Source of the DNA: Isoetes taiwanensis
Lineage: Eukaryota; Streptophyta; Lycopodiopsida; Isoetales; Isoetaceae
Reading direction: 5' to 3'
Length of the DNA: 64,000 nucleotides
Assembly (NCBI GenBank): GCA_021234155.1
Contig: JAJEKV010000005.1
Coordinates: 11,090,572 to 11,154,571, forward strand
Within the stretch, counting starts at the first letter, position 1. Each line of letters begins with the position of its first letter. The position numbers and the translations under genes were made by a program. Of this stretch, positions 21,965-34,250 are shown one piece after another. The notes under the pieces are model-generated. The model was not told where the DNA came from. It was given only the letters and a program-made list of their open reading frames with translations, and did not search any database.

Positions 21965-23465
21965 TGTGACGTCCCCTACTCGTATACGATACCCGCACCG
22001 TATACCAACAGGAGTTCATCCCCCGCACCAGCTCCACACTGATACAGGGCCCTCCACATATCACTGTGACCATCTAGAGTCCACAGTGGGAAGAGTGAAG
22101 GGGTCATTTTACCCCGTCTTCCTCAGGGCCTACCTAGCTGCGGAAGCGTAAACATACACGTCAGTAATATAACATCATATATCCACCTCGAAGGGTGGCA
22201 CATCAACATCTGCATAGACAAAGATCAGCACAATACAAAGGAAGTTCCTACCCAAGGCTCAGACTCCAGGGAATGACTGACAAGCTTGGGTCTCTAGAGT
22301 TCATTGCAGACAGAATCATGACAATGGATTGGGCTGGCATAAGAACATGGCTTAGGGTTATCCACTCCATCCGCCCCTCCTGTGCACACTTTGCAGAGTA
22401 GGTTGAAAAGTGTTGGGACCTGACTGTAGCCCGCCGGGTGCATAGCCAAAGGGGCTATTCCTGGGTTACATCTCCCAGTCCTGATGGGGCAGGTAGGGAT
22501 TACTCCCTCCAAAGGTCTACATGCTGACCCAAGGTGACTAGAGGGCCACTGGCCTTATTCGACTTAACCCACTGGAAGGTGAACACCACCCCACGGGTGT
22601 CGAGCCCATGCCTTACCCGCACTCAGTGGCAAGCCATTAGACCTAGTCACTCTGATCCCCGGTAGACTTTACATGCCAGAGGGATCGGTCAAGGGTCAGA
22701 ACACGAACCTCATTCTAAGTCAGTCTGGCCCCTTCACCCACAACCAGGTGGGCTCTTGTACACAGGCCGAAAACTAGTAATGCACTAAGAGGGACTAGCT
22801 AGGAGCATCATCTATTAAGCTTTAAGTCTCTACCCCCCTTCCCAATACAATGAGTCCACAGAATACATCCGCCCATCACATGAACATAAGTAATAAGAAC
22901 TAATCTAATACATAGAGTTAGGTTCTTTAGTTAGAGTCAATTTCGAGGATGCTTGGCTACTAAAGGGCGATTTAATAGGCTAAACCTCTTGGTTCAAGGT
23001 GGAATAAGGTTTAGGCTATTCAATCGACCAAATACCCTGATCCCCGGTTCACTCCTCTTGATCGAGGCGTCCATGTCTCGCTTCGGGCTTACGGATGCGG
23101 TCGAAAGAATGATCGACAATTTGGGCGCACCTTTGGCGGATCATGGGAGTTGGAATTGACTCCTCAGGCGCGCGAATCGGAGCTCGGGAGGTCTGTGGGC
23201 GAAAAAAAGGAATGTTAGGGTTTGGTGCCTTATGTAGGCTATCCGTAGGTTTAGGGTTTCCATGACCCTTGGTCTACCTTTAATGGGTTAAAGGTCTAAA
23301 GGTGCGCGCATTGCTAAGTGTGCGCATCATTGCAAGTTGCCCCCTAGGGCGTCCTTGCTTGGGTACCGCGTCGGCATTACGCCGTCGATTGGTGGCGATG
23401 TCACGGCGTGGCGGTGGCGAGACGGTATCGTCTTGGGACCGTATATAAATCTTTGGAACGTCACA
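21965..23465 (-). repeat. Chromovirus 5' LTR
   Basis: 1,501 bp with TGTGACGT/ACGTCACA ends, paired with 10552-12028. In element sense transcription would start inside it and run leftward. Confidence 0.95.
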
Positions 23466-23981
23466 TTGTATATCGTACAAAAGATTTGCAAATGAAGGCA
23501 TATAGTGATGCAGGCTGGTGTGGAGATATTGATGAGAGGAAATCAACTTCGGGCTATGTTTTGTTTTTAGGTGGAGGACCTATAAGTTGGAGAAGCAAAA
23601 AGCAAACATCCATTGCTCTTTCAAGAGCAGAATCTGAATATGCATCAACAACCTTAGCAGCAAAAGAAATTGTATGGGCAAGAAGATTCTTATAAGAACT
23701 TGGAATAAAGCAAGAAGGCAGTACAGATTTATTCTGTGATAATCAGAGTTGCATTGCAATGATCAAAAATCCGGTTTTGCATGAGAGGACTAAGCATATA
23801 GAAATGGAAATGCATTTCATTAGAGATATGGTAAGAAAAGAAGAAATAAGTTTGAAATATGTTTGGTCAGAAAATCAAATAGCAGATATATTGACAAAGG
23901 CATTGGGAAGCAAAATGTTTCAGAAATTGCCAGATTTATTGAACTGCAAAGAAGTTGCAAGATTATGATCTGAAGGGGAAA
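23466..23981 (+). pseudogene. Copia A RNase H remainder and 3' end
   Basis: Begins with the second TTGTA and continues the RNase H of copia A: YSDAGWCGDIDERKSTSGY (Gly where B has Asp), ISWRSKKQTSIALS, SEYASTTLAAKEI, then RTKHIEMEMHFIRD and QIADILTKALG. A stop follows RRFL as in B. Ends in the polypurine tract CTGAAGGGGAAA at the LTR start. Confidence 0.93.
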
Positions 23982-24033
23982 TGTTAGAATTCATATCATA
24001 ATCTTGAACTTGAATGTGTTCTGAAAATATTAA
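23982..24033 (+). repeat. Central copia LTR, piece 1
   Basis: Starts TGTTAGAATTCATATC directly after the polypurine tract and matches the start of the B 3' LTR (62471). It breaks at TTAA, where B continues AAGGTTGGTAG; that continuation is found at 48757. Confidence 0.93.
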
Positions 24034-24048
24034 CACTAGACCTGTCCC

Positions 24049-25325
24049 ATGATGGACCATTAAAGGGCATTTTGAAGGTTCACAAAAAAAATCATATAAA
24101 ATCAAGAACACAAAAACTAGCCAAACCCTTTCTAGGAGTTCATATATGGCAGTCATGCTTCACATGAAAAATACACAAAAATGTATCAACTCCCATTCTT
24201 GTGAGTTATGCTCTAGCAAACCCAAAGGGGTCAAGTACCAAAGGCTTCATGATCACGCAAAGTAAAATTGTCTTGATGAAAAGATTTTTTTGATTTGATT
24301 TTTTTGGTTATCGTGTTATTCGCACGTTTGCACAAACGCAAGTGGACACTTTGAAGCAATTCTAGAGTGTCCACGTTGCTGCCAGGTAGGATTTTTGTGC
24401 AGGTGGTGCTATTTTGATCGTTTGATTTCATCGACGGCGACAGAAATTCAAGGAAATTAAAACGGTTATTCTTCGCTTTGGCCATGTGGCCCCCGGCTAT
24501 GGTAATGCCCTCTTCAATCCGGTTCTGGTGAGTACTCCGGCAGTTTGGTGCCCCTTTCAATCCTTGCCCCAAATGCCTGGTTGCTGTCAACTCCGCCTTG
24601 AAGGCAAAGCTTCTTTAGTGATTTTAAGAAACTAGGTCGAATGCTCGGATCTGCTTTTCCGGTCTCAGATTTATTTCTCCAAGTCCGGTAGAATGCTAGC
24701 CATATACGATTCCTTTTCTTTTTTTAGCATGCCAAGAAGTCTAGCATATTGGTGGCCATGTCCTTGATAGGATTATTTTGGAGTTGTTTGCTTTAAACCT
24801 TTTGAAAGAGGTCAGTATTTGACACGTAGCAATGGACTTGTGGATCTAGGCATTGCAAATTTAAGTAGCCAAGAATTTGGATAAGATTGTTCGTCTATCA
24901 TATTGGTGGCCATGTCCTTGATAGGATTATTTTGGAATTGTTTGCTTTAAACCTTTTGAAAGAGGTCAGTATTTGACACGTAAGGAGCAATGGACTTGTG
25001 GATCTAGGCATTGCAAATTTAAGTAGCCAAGAATTTGGATAAGATTGTTCGTTTTGGCTGTAAGATAGCCTGTCGAATGCGTTGTTGCAATTTGCAAAGA
25101 AGATACTGTACATGCTAATAATTCTTTTCTAAATATAAGAAATTGTAAAATTTATCTGCAAGCATTTATGCACAAAGATCTCTTCCAGGCTTCCTGTCAC
25201 GCAGGAGGAACCAAAGGCAATTTCAATCCTTATGTAATATTATCGACGTGTACCTTCTGAAAGAAGATGCTACATTCTAGATGCCGTCGTTTTTGTTGTA
25301 ATTTTAACTGTTAGAGTTTACTTTT
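24049..25325. repeat. Unassigned DNA with a 154-bp tandem duplication
   Basis: No gene is seen. A 154-bp unit beginning CATATTGGTGGCC occurs at about 24745-24898 and again at 24899-25052, nearly identical except for small indels. This is a local, recent duplication. Confidence 0.7.
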
Positions 25326-25328
25326 GCA

Positions 25329-25676
25329 GGTGTTAACTGCATATGAAATTTTTTTGGAAATGCCATATGTTCCCCTATCTGAGAAAGGACTGCTCCAGTT
25401 GATTTTTGATGTCCGTTTCCTAGAAGATATGCTTTCTGGCGGCATGCCATGCCATTACACATTGGGACCATGTTTTTGGATGATAATCTACATGCGGAAT
25501 TCTGGCGGCATGCCATGCCATTACACATTGGGACCATGTTTTTGGATGATAATTTACATGCGGAAAATTATACAACAAATCCAGATGGAAATTCATCTAG
25601 TGTGTTGAGAACACGGATTTCTAAGCTTCTTTTATGGTTATCAGGAAAACTTGATCCCATTGACTGGGAAATGTAA
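25329..25676 (+). pseudogene. COG1 (conserved oligomeric Golgi complex subunit 1) C-terminal exon fragment
   Basis: After a TTTTGCAG acceptor the frame reads VLTAYEIFLEMPY, then LSEKGLLQLIFDVRFLEDMLSGG, the conserved C-terminal block of plant COG1. A shifted frame ends in RISKLLLWLSGKLDPIDWE, another COG1 block. COG1 belongs to the Golgi tethering complex for retrograde vesicles. Between the blocks is an exact in-frame-length (66 bp) tandem duplication, 25435-25500 and 25501-25566. The frame change between blocks and the absence of all other exons show a captured fragment. Confidence 0.65.
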
Positions 25677-26246
25677 GTAAGATCTCAAGTATTTAAGGTG
25701 AAGCAGTACATGGTGAAACTTGAGATGCATACCCTCTTGTTTTAAACATACGCAAGTTTCCATATACTCAGTTCCTGCTTCAGTTTGATATATGCTGCCT
25801 TGATTGCATTTTCGTCCTGTGCACATACATTGTGATTTCATGAGTCTCTGTATTCTGAGTGCCTGGTTCTTGATACATATGCAGGTGCTTGGTTTTTCCT
25901 CTTGTGTTTTCCTTCAACATCATGTCATTACCATGGTTCAATCAGTGCTTCATTATCTTTTTTCTCGATGGTGTGAAATACCAGACCAGTAATTAAGCTT
26001 TTCTGTTTCTAATATGTATTGGTGGCTTTGACTACTCCAGATACAAGTCATATTTATGGGATAATGAACGGCGTTCCTATCAGTGATGTGCAGTACTATT
26101 TGGACTAGCTGAATCGTCTTTATACTGATAAGTGCATAAGATACAGCCTGGTGGCGACTCGAATACATTAAGCATGTCTGTCTCTGTTCCACGGTTCACT
26201 TATCTACGAATCAGGTATTTTGTATATCTATGAACATAAATATGAT
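25677..26246. other. Unassigned stretch
   Basis: Intron-like T-rich DNA following the COG1 fragment. No further exon recognised. Confidence 0.4.
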
Positions 26247-27528
26247 AGGAAGGAAGGAAGGAAGGAAGTTTATTTTAACGTCCACGGAGGCCAGAGGCCT
26301 ATGAGACGGCACAGAACAGGCAAAAAAGCCAAAAACCCCAACACCAAAAACAAACAATGTAACTGTACAGTAGAACCCTACTACCGGGATGAAAAAACCC
26401 CCACTTGGGAGGAAAAACCCTAACAGTAGGCTCTCAAATACCATGCCCCAGAAGAGCAAGTCCGACGGTAGAAATCTGCGGGATGTAAGCTCCCGGTCGG
26501 CGCTACCATAGGTGATGCGAGTAAGCGATGTAGCGGGTGTGTCGAGCATCTAAGATCGGTGTGCCTTTGCTTTCCGGACATGGGCATATCTTTGGGCACC
26601 ATTTGGAGGGCATGGTGCTCATCCTCTATCACGTGCATCTCACAACACCGACATATCCTCTCCTCCCCAGGGGATCCGTGCCCGCCATTCACCCCCAAAT
26701 GACTGTCTCAATTACGAGGTAATGGGAACCCGTCCTTATGGCGGCAATAGCTCTGTTTCTTCACGAGGAGATGTGTGCTTTCAAGTACCGATGGGGTCCA
26801 TGCTCAAGGCTGGGATTAATCTGAGCGTGATAGTGCTCTGTCTTGGGCTTTGCAAGAGTAGAGGCATCCCACGGAGTGGCAGCATAGCCCGCATCCAATT
26901 GCCCATTCTGCGCATCAGAATCTGCCAGTGCCACCATCTGTTGGTAATCCATAGACCACCTCCTAAACCATCCCTTACAGTGCTCGTGCCATACCCTCTT
27001 CACCCCATTTGGGGCCCCTGCGTTAACAACACGGCTGTGGGGGCAAGCGATGCTCATCCATCCCATCCACCTTATGGAAGCAAGTAAGATGCCTTCGCGA
27101 TAGCGAGAATCTTTGTAAAGGCGAAACCCCGTCTCATACAACAAAATCGATCACGATGCGGTGTCCTTCACTCCCAAGCTATAGGTCAAGAAAGCTTTTC
27201 GCACCCTTTCCAACCTATCCCCACGTATTTTTGCTAAGCTGCTTTGGGCCCCAAACCTCCACCCCATATAGCAGCGGCTCAACCAAAGCTCTAAGCGGGT
27301 GTGCTCTCCTCGCCCGATCCGCGAGAGATCTATCCGGCAACCACGCGTTTTGCCTTTGCATATAAAGCCTTCCGGCCTGCGGCGGCTCTTCTCTCCACAC
27401 ACTCATCCCACAGCATGTTAGTAGTGAAATCAATTCCCAGATACTTGAAGCTCCGCACCATCTCCACTTCCTGTCCCCTGTAATAGAACTCCGGGATAGG
27501 GTGTTGCGAGGACAGGATCGCGAGAAGC

Positions 27529-28209
27529 TTAGTTTTGTGCAAGTTCTTTGTCATTTCCGTTGCCCCACAGAGAACCCACCGAGGGCATCCAAATCTTCTT
27601 GCATCCGCTGGCCGGCGTGTGAGCTAGCAAAGCTACATCATCCGCATATAGTAACTGGCTCACAGAGGTCGCATCAGATAATTGCACCCCGGCTCCCCCA
27701 TGGTGCTGCATCCACGTCTCCAAGCTATCAATATACAACCCAAAAAGCGTTGGAGACAACGGGCAGCCCTGCTTAACTCCCATAGTGCTAGCTACCCGCC
27801 GATCCTCATAAGGCAGTGCAGCATAAATCCCATCATAAAGCTGGTGCACCACATTACGCAACTCTGTGGAACTCGCCAATTCTTGCAACCTCTGCCACAG
27901 TATGTCTCTGGGGACGGTATCATATGCAGTCTTAAAATCTACAAAGCAGCAATACAAGTCCTGTCGCTCATTCCGGCTTGCCTCCATCAACACTCTCAAA
28001 GTGAAGATATGGTCGGTCGTGGAGTGAGCTGGGCGAAAGCCTGCCTGGCCAATTGCCCGCACCCCTGCCTCCTCGGCCCACTTAGTAAGTTTCTTCTCCA
28101 CCACCCCTGCCAGGAGCTTTGCAAACAGCGAGCTTACCATAATCATCCGGTAATTCGCCGGCTCATCCGTATTACCAGCTTTATGAGCGGGAACAACCTT
28201 ACTAACCAT
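27529..28209 (-). pseudogene. LINE reverse transcriptase
   Basis: Open frame with YRMIMVSSLFAKLLAGVVEK, GQAGFRPAHSTTDHIF, CFVDFKTAYDTVPRD, GVKQGCPLSPTLFGLYID and LLYADDVALLAH, i.e. RT blocks 1-5 with the YADD active site. The frame continues broken to ~27150 (FKYLGIDF block at ~27450). Confidence 0.92.
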
Positions 28210-29052
28210 CCACTCACGGGGAGCCCCTCGCTCGAGGCACGGTTAATGATCACCGTCGGGGGCCCTACCACCAGATGGGCCACCCCATTTCAACGGCTTC
28301 GGCCTGCAGCCCACAGTAAATCCTTTGCCTTGCCATTCGCCCGGATGCACGAGACCTTTTGAACATCCTCCCGCGTGAGTGCGGCACCTCTCCTACGATC
28401 CGGGACCCGGCATTAGCTCTGGCGGGTCATATAACTCCCAAGCGGTGCATCCATTGCTCCACACTTACATTACCAGCCACACGGGCTTCTTATATAACAC
28501 CTTACGCCAAAAGCTTTTGGCTCACGCCATGAGCATGTCAAGCAGCGGCTCACGGGTTTTACGCCATGTATCTCCCCTTCTTGGCTTTTAGGAAGAGCTT
28601 ATAGTCTTGCGGGGCATGTGGCGCAAGCGTGGCTCTTTAGAGCCTTGCAATCAGCATCAAAACCACGGGTTCTCGGGGAAAATGCGCGGTGTCCCTCCTT
28701 GGAGGGCCCTTTCTTTGCAAAGGAAGCCTCGGCGGTACGCAGCGGCGCCCTCACCCGACCATGCACACTGTCTTGCAAGTGTGTAGAAGCTATCAAACCC
28801 CGTAATTCTGCACCAACACTGATTCATCGCGTCCACGCCCGATGGCGTGGGATGTATGGTAACCCTCCACGCCCCCTTTGCAGTGTCTCCGCTATTGAGT
28901 GCTCCCAATTCAGCGTGACATAAAGCGGGTAGTGATCTGACAAAGCCTCCTCATCCCACATTGCTTGTGCCAATGGGAGGTGTGTAACCATGTCAAGTCT
29001 TTGCTACCGGGGCGAAGGTAATCCAACACACTAGCTCCCCCCATCCCGCCTA

Positions 29053-29701
29053 TCACTCACCCGCAAGTAACACCCACGAGTGTGGCCATCGGCGCATACC
29101 ATTACAAATTACCATGTCAAAAACCTGGCAGAGCTGGACCAGCTGCCTGCCAAATGGTCTAGCCACCATATCCTGGGAGTGCCGTGTATTCTGAATAGCG
29201 GCTGTCTCAAGCCAAAGCGGATCAGCATTATCGTCACCTTGGAAGGTCACCGACTGCAACTGCGACGTACGAGCATTGAAATCTCCAAGCAAAAACACTT
29301 GTCCCTGCTGATTATAGCGGTCTATGTCATCATACAGTTCCTATATCGACATCTCGGACATCGCGTCTGCATCATGTACTGGTAGAACTTAGAGCTTTTG
29401 CATGGGGAATGTAGCGGCTAGCAAGAAACAATGGGACATGACCAGGCTCTAATACCATTACCCACATGTAGCGGTTAAACACATCAGACTTCTGAAGTGT
29501 GATCTTGCATGCTAAGGCATCCCTAAAGTAGCAAGCCACTCCACCGTACCCGCGTCTGCCATGGCGCTCATTAGCAAGTGAGAAATGCTGATATCCTCGA
29601 ATGTCTGGCAATCGATGCCCTTCATACTCCCATGTCTCCTGCAGGAAGACGATGTCCATGTCTGTCGCGATCCCATTCAAGCCCTTCGCCCTTACGCCCA
29701 C
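29053..29701 (-). pseudogene. LINE endonuclease
   Basis: Two frames: DIVFLQETWEYEGHRLP with the Glu block and GYGGVACYF (29701-29372), then FLLGDFNARTSQLQ with the Asp/Asn block (29298-29053). Typical L1-clade endonuclease, broken between the two parts. Confidence 0.82.
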
Positions 29702-30112
29702 GGGAAGCCCCTACAATTCCGAGGGAAACAATACGAAGACACTTTCCCTATCTTTTGCGGTTGTGGATCCATCCGAGTGCACGAGGACGGCTGGCGTAGT
29801 TGGAATAACTTCGGGCAGCTTTGCTCACGGGACCACGATGGATGTCTTTGCGATTGTGGAAGGCCTCAATCCGCCCTCTCCACGGCACGCACGGCGATGC
29901 CCCCTGGACGCTCGCCCCTGCGGCCTTGTTGCTGCGTGGGAGTCTTTGCCTCGCGAACCGTCGACAAGGAGGCACATATACCTTCATCTTGCCATTAACC
30001 AAACCGGCAGCCCCTCCGACTTTGCCGAATCTCTCTTATCTTGACCAACTCTTGGCTTCTTTCCCGTTGTTGCGGTGGCGTGAGATCCACATCGGGTATA
30101 TGGGCGTACCTT

Positions 30113-31033
30113 TCAAGCGACCGGTGCGTTGCAACAACAAAGATTTTGCCTCCCAATCCAAGGCGCAAACTTAACTAGCCGAGAGGTCTCATGCTCGGTC
30201 CTCCGATCTGATTGGACTCTTGATAACCAAATCTCGTAATTGGAGCTTTGCAAGTACCGGGGTGGTAAGCTTACGGCAAATCCTCGCCTTGCTCCTCGGC
30301 AATCCCCCGCACAATAAGGTTTGGCGTGCACGGATGTCTTGCTCCTCACGGTACCCGCTTTGATTCCACGAGCCACCTCGGCCTGCGGTATGGGGGTGCT
30401 GGTGCAGAATGGCTTGTGGTGCACTCGGACTCGTTGCACCTCCATTGGAGGTCCTGCATCTCTTCTTTGTAAGTGGGCCATATGGTTCTCTATATGTGAG
30501 CATCTTCGACATCTCTGCACATGTCGCCTTTGCTTCATCAAGGAACTGGAGCACGCCCCGCACCGCTTCCACATCCTTTTCCTTAGCATCTATCCGACCA
30601 GCCATGCTTGTGACTTGTACAATCTGCTTTGGAGCAACCCCTTCATGTCGGCCCGTGCTTGCGCCATGTCTTCCATCCTTCTTTGGTGGACCTTATCCAA
30701 GCGGTGCCCCATCTCCCGTGACTAGGCTGCGTTGTTGCTTGTATCTCCCCTCTTATCGGTCCTCGACCTTTTGGGCTCCCACGCAATCATAATCCCCAAG
30801 CCCGAACTTCCACAAGGGAAATTGGCTCCTTACATTGGAGAAGCCGCTTCTGGCAGACCTTTTGGCAGATCGTCTCGTGATGCCTCCAAGCTTGCCAGCT
30901 TAGCCTGGAGGGAATCGGCCTGTTCCTGTACAACCCTGATTGCCTCAGCCTGAGATACCTGCTCTGATGGGGACGAGGTGTCCAAATTGCGGGCTCTTTT
31001 CTTCAACGCATGCATGCTGTCAGAGGTGGCCAT
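30113..31033 (-). pseudogene. LINE ORF1-like protein, broken
   Basis: Starts MATSDSMHALKKRARNLD, followed by a predicted coiled coil (AEAIRVVQEQADSLQAKLASLEAS) at 31033-30830, then shifted frames with basic, Cys-poor sequence. The position upstream of the endonuclease and the coiled coil fit the RNA-binding ORF1 of L1-like elements. No RRM is clearly visible. Confidence 0.55.
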
Positions 31034-31045
31034 AGAGGGCCGGGA

Positions 31046-32019
31046 CTGTCAGGTGGATTCCGGCGGCTAAAACAGACAAAACACCGCTGCAGCAAAACTC
31101 AAACCCTGTAAGATGTGAGATGCTCGAAATAAAGTCTTGTGCTCAAATAAGATGATGTGCGTAGAGACAGTTTTTGTGATGGGATATGGCAAAATGGTAA
31201 GCATATGCAACATTTATCGATGTGGATGTGCATTATTGATGCTAGCCCTAAATTAGAATTTCCTCCTGACCATGGTGAATAGTATACATATTTTAAGTTA
31301 ACTTCATGACCTTGAAGGACAAAGATATTACATATGACAGGGAAGGGTTTGCTTTTGTCAGATGCTTTTCAGAAACTCAATTCTACTATTTGCTTCTGAC
31401 ATGCTGTATACTTGGTGCTATGTACAAAGAAAAGGTAGATCTTATAAACGAGTCTGCCATGTAACAGAAGTGTGTTTGTATCTTTGTTTGCATTTGTGCC
31501 GTTCACCAAGATTGTATGACTGATTGTAGTCTGTTCTACAAAAGGTACCAAACAGATGATCGATGCAGAAGCTAAAGTGCCTTAGAAGGACTGTTACAGG
31601 TGTATAGTTCAACACCAAGTGTTTCAAAACAGTAGACTTATGTTTATCAGGTCACATAGACCCGGCAGTCTTTTTCTTGCTCAATCTGAGTCCGGTCCAA
31701 CAAGTTGCAAGAAGGTAATGATCTCTCTCCTTACTTATTCTAACTACATACAGTCCTCCATTTCAGTGACCACTTAACGGGAAGTTATTCTCGTTTGCAA
31801 GCCATATACAGTGTACTAGTAAGTTAGAAGCCAATTTCAAATGAATAGCTAATAATTTATTTGAACGATGAGAGAACGCGGAAGCTTGATTATAATTAAG
31901 CCATTGGACCATATCCTTACAACATCTTCATGATTTATCCTGTCGATTTGTTGCTTACAAAGTATTGTGCCACCTGACTCCCATAAAGCTAGGATTTTGT
32001 CATGCTTCTTATGTTGTAG
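31046..32019. other. Unassigned stretch
   Basis: AT-rich DNA, probably intron of the transporter fragment that follows. No exon recognised. Confidence 0.4.
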
Positions 32020-33283
32020 AGCAGTGTTGCCAGTGTCATGGGCGTTCAGTGTCACAGGAATAGTTTCTGGATTCCTTATAATGTCAGCGGTTGCAGTAAC
32101 AAATGCTTACACATGCGGATTGCTTCTAAAGGAAGCTCATAAAACAGGGGCCAATGACTACGAATCTCTCTCTCTTTTCGTTGATGGTCCACGATGGAAG
32201 GTAAACAGGAGGTCTCTCATCTTTGCACATCGTTTTCTTGTTCAACCTTCTAAGATTTGCCTTGTATGCTGACCAGATTGTGACAGAGATTAGCATATTG
32301 GTGCTTTTACTAGGAAGTATGATAGGTGGTATTCAGCAAGCTGCAGAAGCAGGTGTTAGTGGAATTCTTAGCATCTCATCAAATGTACCACATTGGCTTG
32401 TGGGCTGTGGTCGTGTGCTCACCATCATCATTGCAATTTGCATAATTTTGCCGTTGTGCCTAGTTAAAAAGATCAGTCAGTTAGCACTCCCTCCTCGCTT
32501 CACCTCTATAAGTCATTCAATATTGTTGTTTGCAGAATGTAGTCTTGTTGGCTCATGCTTACGCAGCATGCAACGATACTCTTTTGCACTATGGGAATTC
32601 GGTACCAAGAAGTACACATCCAAGCACCCATTTGGGTCTTATGATGTCAGGAAATTTGAAACTGTGCCCTTTAGGAGTTTGGTGTAAATTTTGCTGCTAA
32701 TATTACTCTGGATGGGATATGCATACACGACAGCTTGCACAGATAAATAGTTGGATAATGAAGTGTTTAAAATCATCTAGAGTAGGAGCTTCCTCACCAT
32801 CATCCCATATCACATGTCGGCTTATGATGATAGATTATTGTCTTTTGCATTGCTAATGCTCAGTATACAAAAGAATTTCACTAGCACTAAGAGTCTGAAT
32901 AATTTCGCCGGAGAAGACATCATCAACTAGGTAAGCCAACCTGTTTAATGTGGCCCAGGTTAAGAAAGCATAGAAGCATAAATGAGCCAAATCGGACCTG
33001 CCCGCGAAAGGCAAATGCCTAGTTGTCTAAAGTGGACTCAACAGTTGTTTATTTCTTGTTCCCCTCATTTAAGGCCTAGAAATTCGTAATATACAACAGA
33101 TTGGCTTACATGTGAGTATAATTCTCAAATTTTAACCTTTTTCAGTTGGAATATGTTGCAACAGTAGGCACTGCCATTGTACTCTGGCTAGTGGTTGTGG
33201 TGATGACGGATTCCATAAAACATGGCTTACCTGCTGTACAAACAGGAGAGCTTGCATTATGGGGTTTTACAAGCATTGGTAAG
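32020..33283 (+). pseudogene. Vacuolar-type amino-acid transporter (AVT/SLC38-like), internal exons
   Basis: Exon 32020-32200 (TTGTAG acceptor, AAG|GTAAAC donor) encodes LPVSWAFSVTGIVSGFLI, YTCGLLLKEA and TGANDYESLS, the first membrane helices of the Aa_trans family. Exon 32277-~32480 encodes VTEISILVLLLGSMIGG and PHWLVGCGRVL with further helices. Exon ~33147-33283 encodes LEYVATVGTAIVLWLVVVVM and GLPAVQTGELALWG, flanked by TTTTTCAG and GTAAATG. Such proteins export or import neutral amino acids at the vacuole. Start and C-terminal half are missing; the donor after exon 2 lacks GT. All readable exons are open, so decay is recent or capture was exon-selective. Confidence 0.78.
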
Positions 33284-33659
33284 GTAAATGTTAATAGTTA
33301 GGAAGAGTGAAAACGGAATTCATCTTGCATCTTAGTTTGTTGAATATAACAGATTCAGTTCTAGCATCTTTATAGTCAAACTTACTGGCCACGTGCAGTT
33401 TTCTGGCATGTTTATAACCATAACATAAAGTTGTACGTAACTGTTGAAAAACAGGTTGAATAACAGAAACACAATGCACCCGAGTTGAAAGAAACTGTAG
33501 TTAAACAAGTATATGGATTCCTGTTAGTCTTAAAAGTAAGATGTCATGCGGGTGTTGCTAAGTCAAACCAACAGAGCTTGTCAATCCAACAATATTGCTT
33601 CTTTTATATGTTGAAAGATGTACGTACTAACAGTCAGTACGAACAAGTGGCAATCACTC
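33284..33659. other. Unassigned spacer
   Basis: No gene recognised between the transporter exon and the Cys-rich repeats. Confidence 0.4.
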
Positions 33660-33935
33660 AAGCATTTGGCAGCGCAATATTGATATTTGTTGTGCTGAGG
33701 CACATCTTTGTGCAACCATACCCATTTTTCTCACAGCAATAGTGAGGAATGCCACTTTTGCACATGTATGTGCATCCATAGCCATTCTTGAGACAACATT
33801 CATATTGAGGTCCGTCCTCGCATAGCTGCTGGCAACTATAACCATTTTGGAGGCACCAATAGGATTGAAGTCCAGAGTCACATTAGTGGAGGCAAGTGCC
33901 GAACCGGTTCTTTCGGCAGCAGTAAGTCCCCCACT
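33660..33935 (-). pseudogene. Cysteine-rich protein fragment made of 20-residue tandem repeats
   Basis: An exact 60-bp periodicity on the plus strand corresponds, on the minus strand, to repeats of the form C-x2-G-x3-Y-x-C-C-x-K-N-G-Y-G-C-x3. Readable units include CEDGPQYECCLKNGYGCTYM and CKSGIPHYCCEKNGYGCTKM; two more diverged units lie upstream (YWCLQNGYSCQQL and YCCRKNRFGTC) with a TAG between them, and the frame shifts after the last unit. Paired Cys-Cys and NGYGC suggest a secreted disulfide-rich peptide. No signal peptide or start is visible. I do not recognise the family. Confidence 0.6.
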
Positions 33936-34159
33936 ACATTACATTCCATGACACACGAACATCCAAGACGACAAATAAGATTAAAGGGAACTCTGGAAAC
34001 TGTCAATTCTACAAGCCACTCAGGAAAAACAAACAAGAAATTCCATGACACACTTTTCATAGTACAAGAAAGAAGAAAGAGAAGTCACATTTGGTGGAAG
34101 TAGGATGGTACTCCAGCACAGTGGTGGACTCCATGCCTACATTTTGAGGCTGCGCGAAT

Positions 34160-34161
<2 letters not shown>

Positions 34162-34248
<87 letters not shown>
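34162..34248. repeat. (GA)n microsatellite
   Basis: About 43 uninterrupted GA units. The Arg-Glu open frame across it is an artefact. Confidence 0.95.

Positions 34249-34250
<2 letters not shown>

Larger units (their letters stand above)
10552..23465 (-). mobile_element. Full-length Ty3/gypsy chromovirus carrying a histone H3-like gene
   Basis: A 12,914-bp LTR retrotransposon on the minus strand with two ~1.5-kb LTRs, TG...CA ends and a 5-bp target duplication. Order in its own sense: 5' LTR (23465-21965), Met-tRNA primer site, H3-like ORF (21291-19996), acidic ORF (19269-17743), gag, protease, RT, RNase H, integrase, chromodomain, polypurine tract, 3' LTR (12028-10552). It is visibly richer in GC than the copia host. 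The H3-like ORF and gag carry nonsense codons and pol carries frameshifts, so this copy is probably dead; the acidic ORF is intact. The two LTRs differ by scattered substitutions and indels, which makes it a fairly recent insertion but not a new one. Confidence 0.95.
26247..31045 (-). mobile_element. Near full-length degenerate LINE
   Basis: Minus-strand order: ORF1 (about 31033-30113), endonuclease (about 29701-29053), RT (28209-27529), C-terminal region with CRCCEMHVIEDEHHA (near 26650), 3' end and a (TTCC)n tail, seen as GGAA repeats at 26247-26269 on the plus strand. Many stops and frameshifts. Related in layout to the LINE at 4825-7420. A microsatellite-type tail instead of poly(A) is shared by both. 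Confidence 0.88.
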
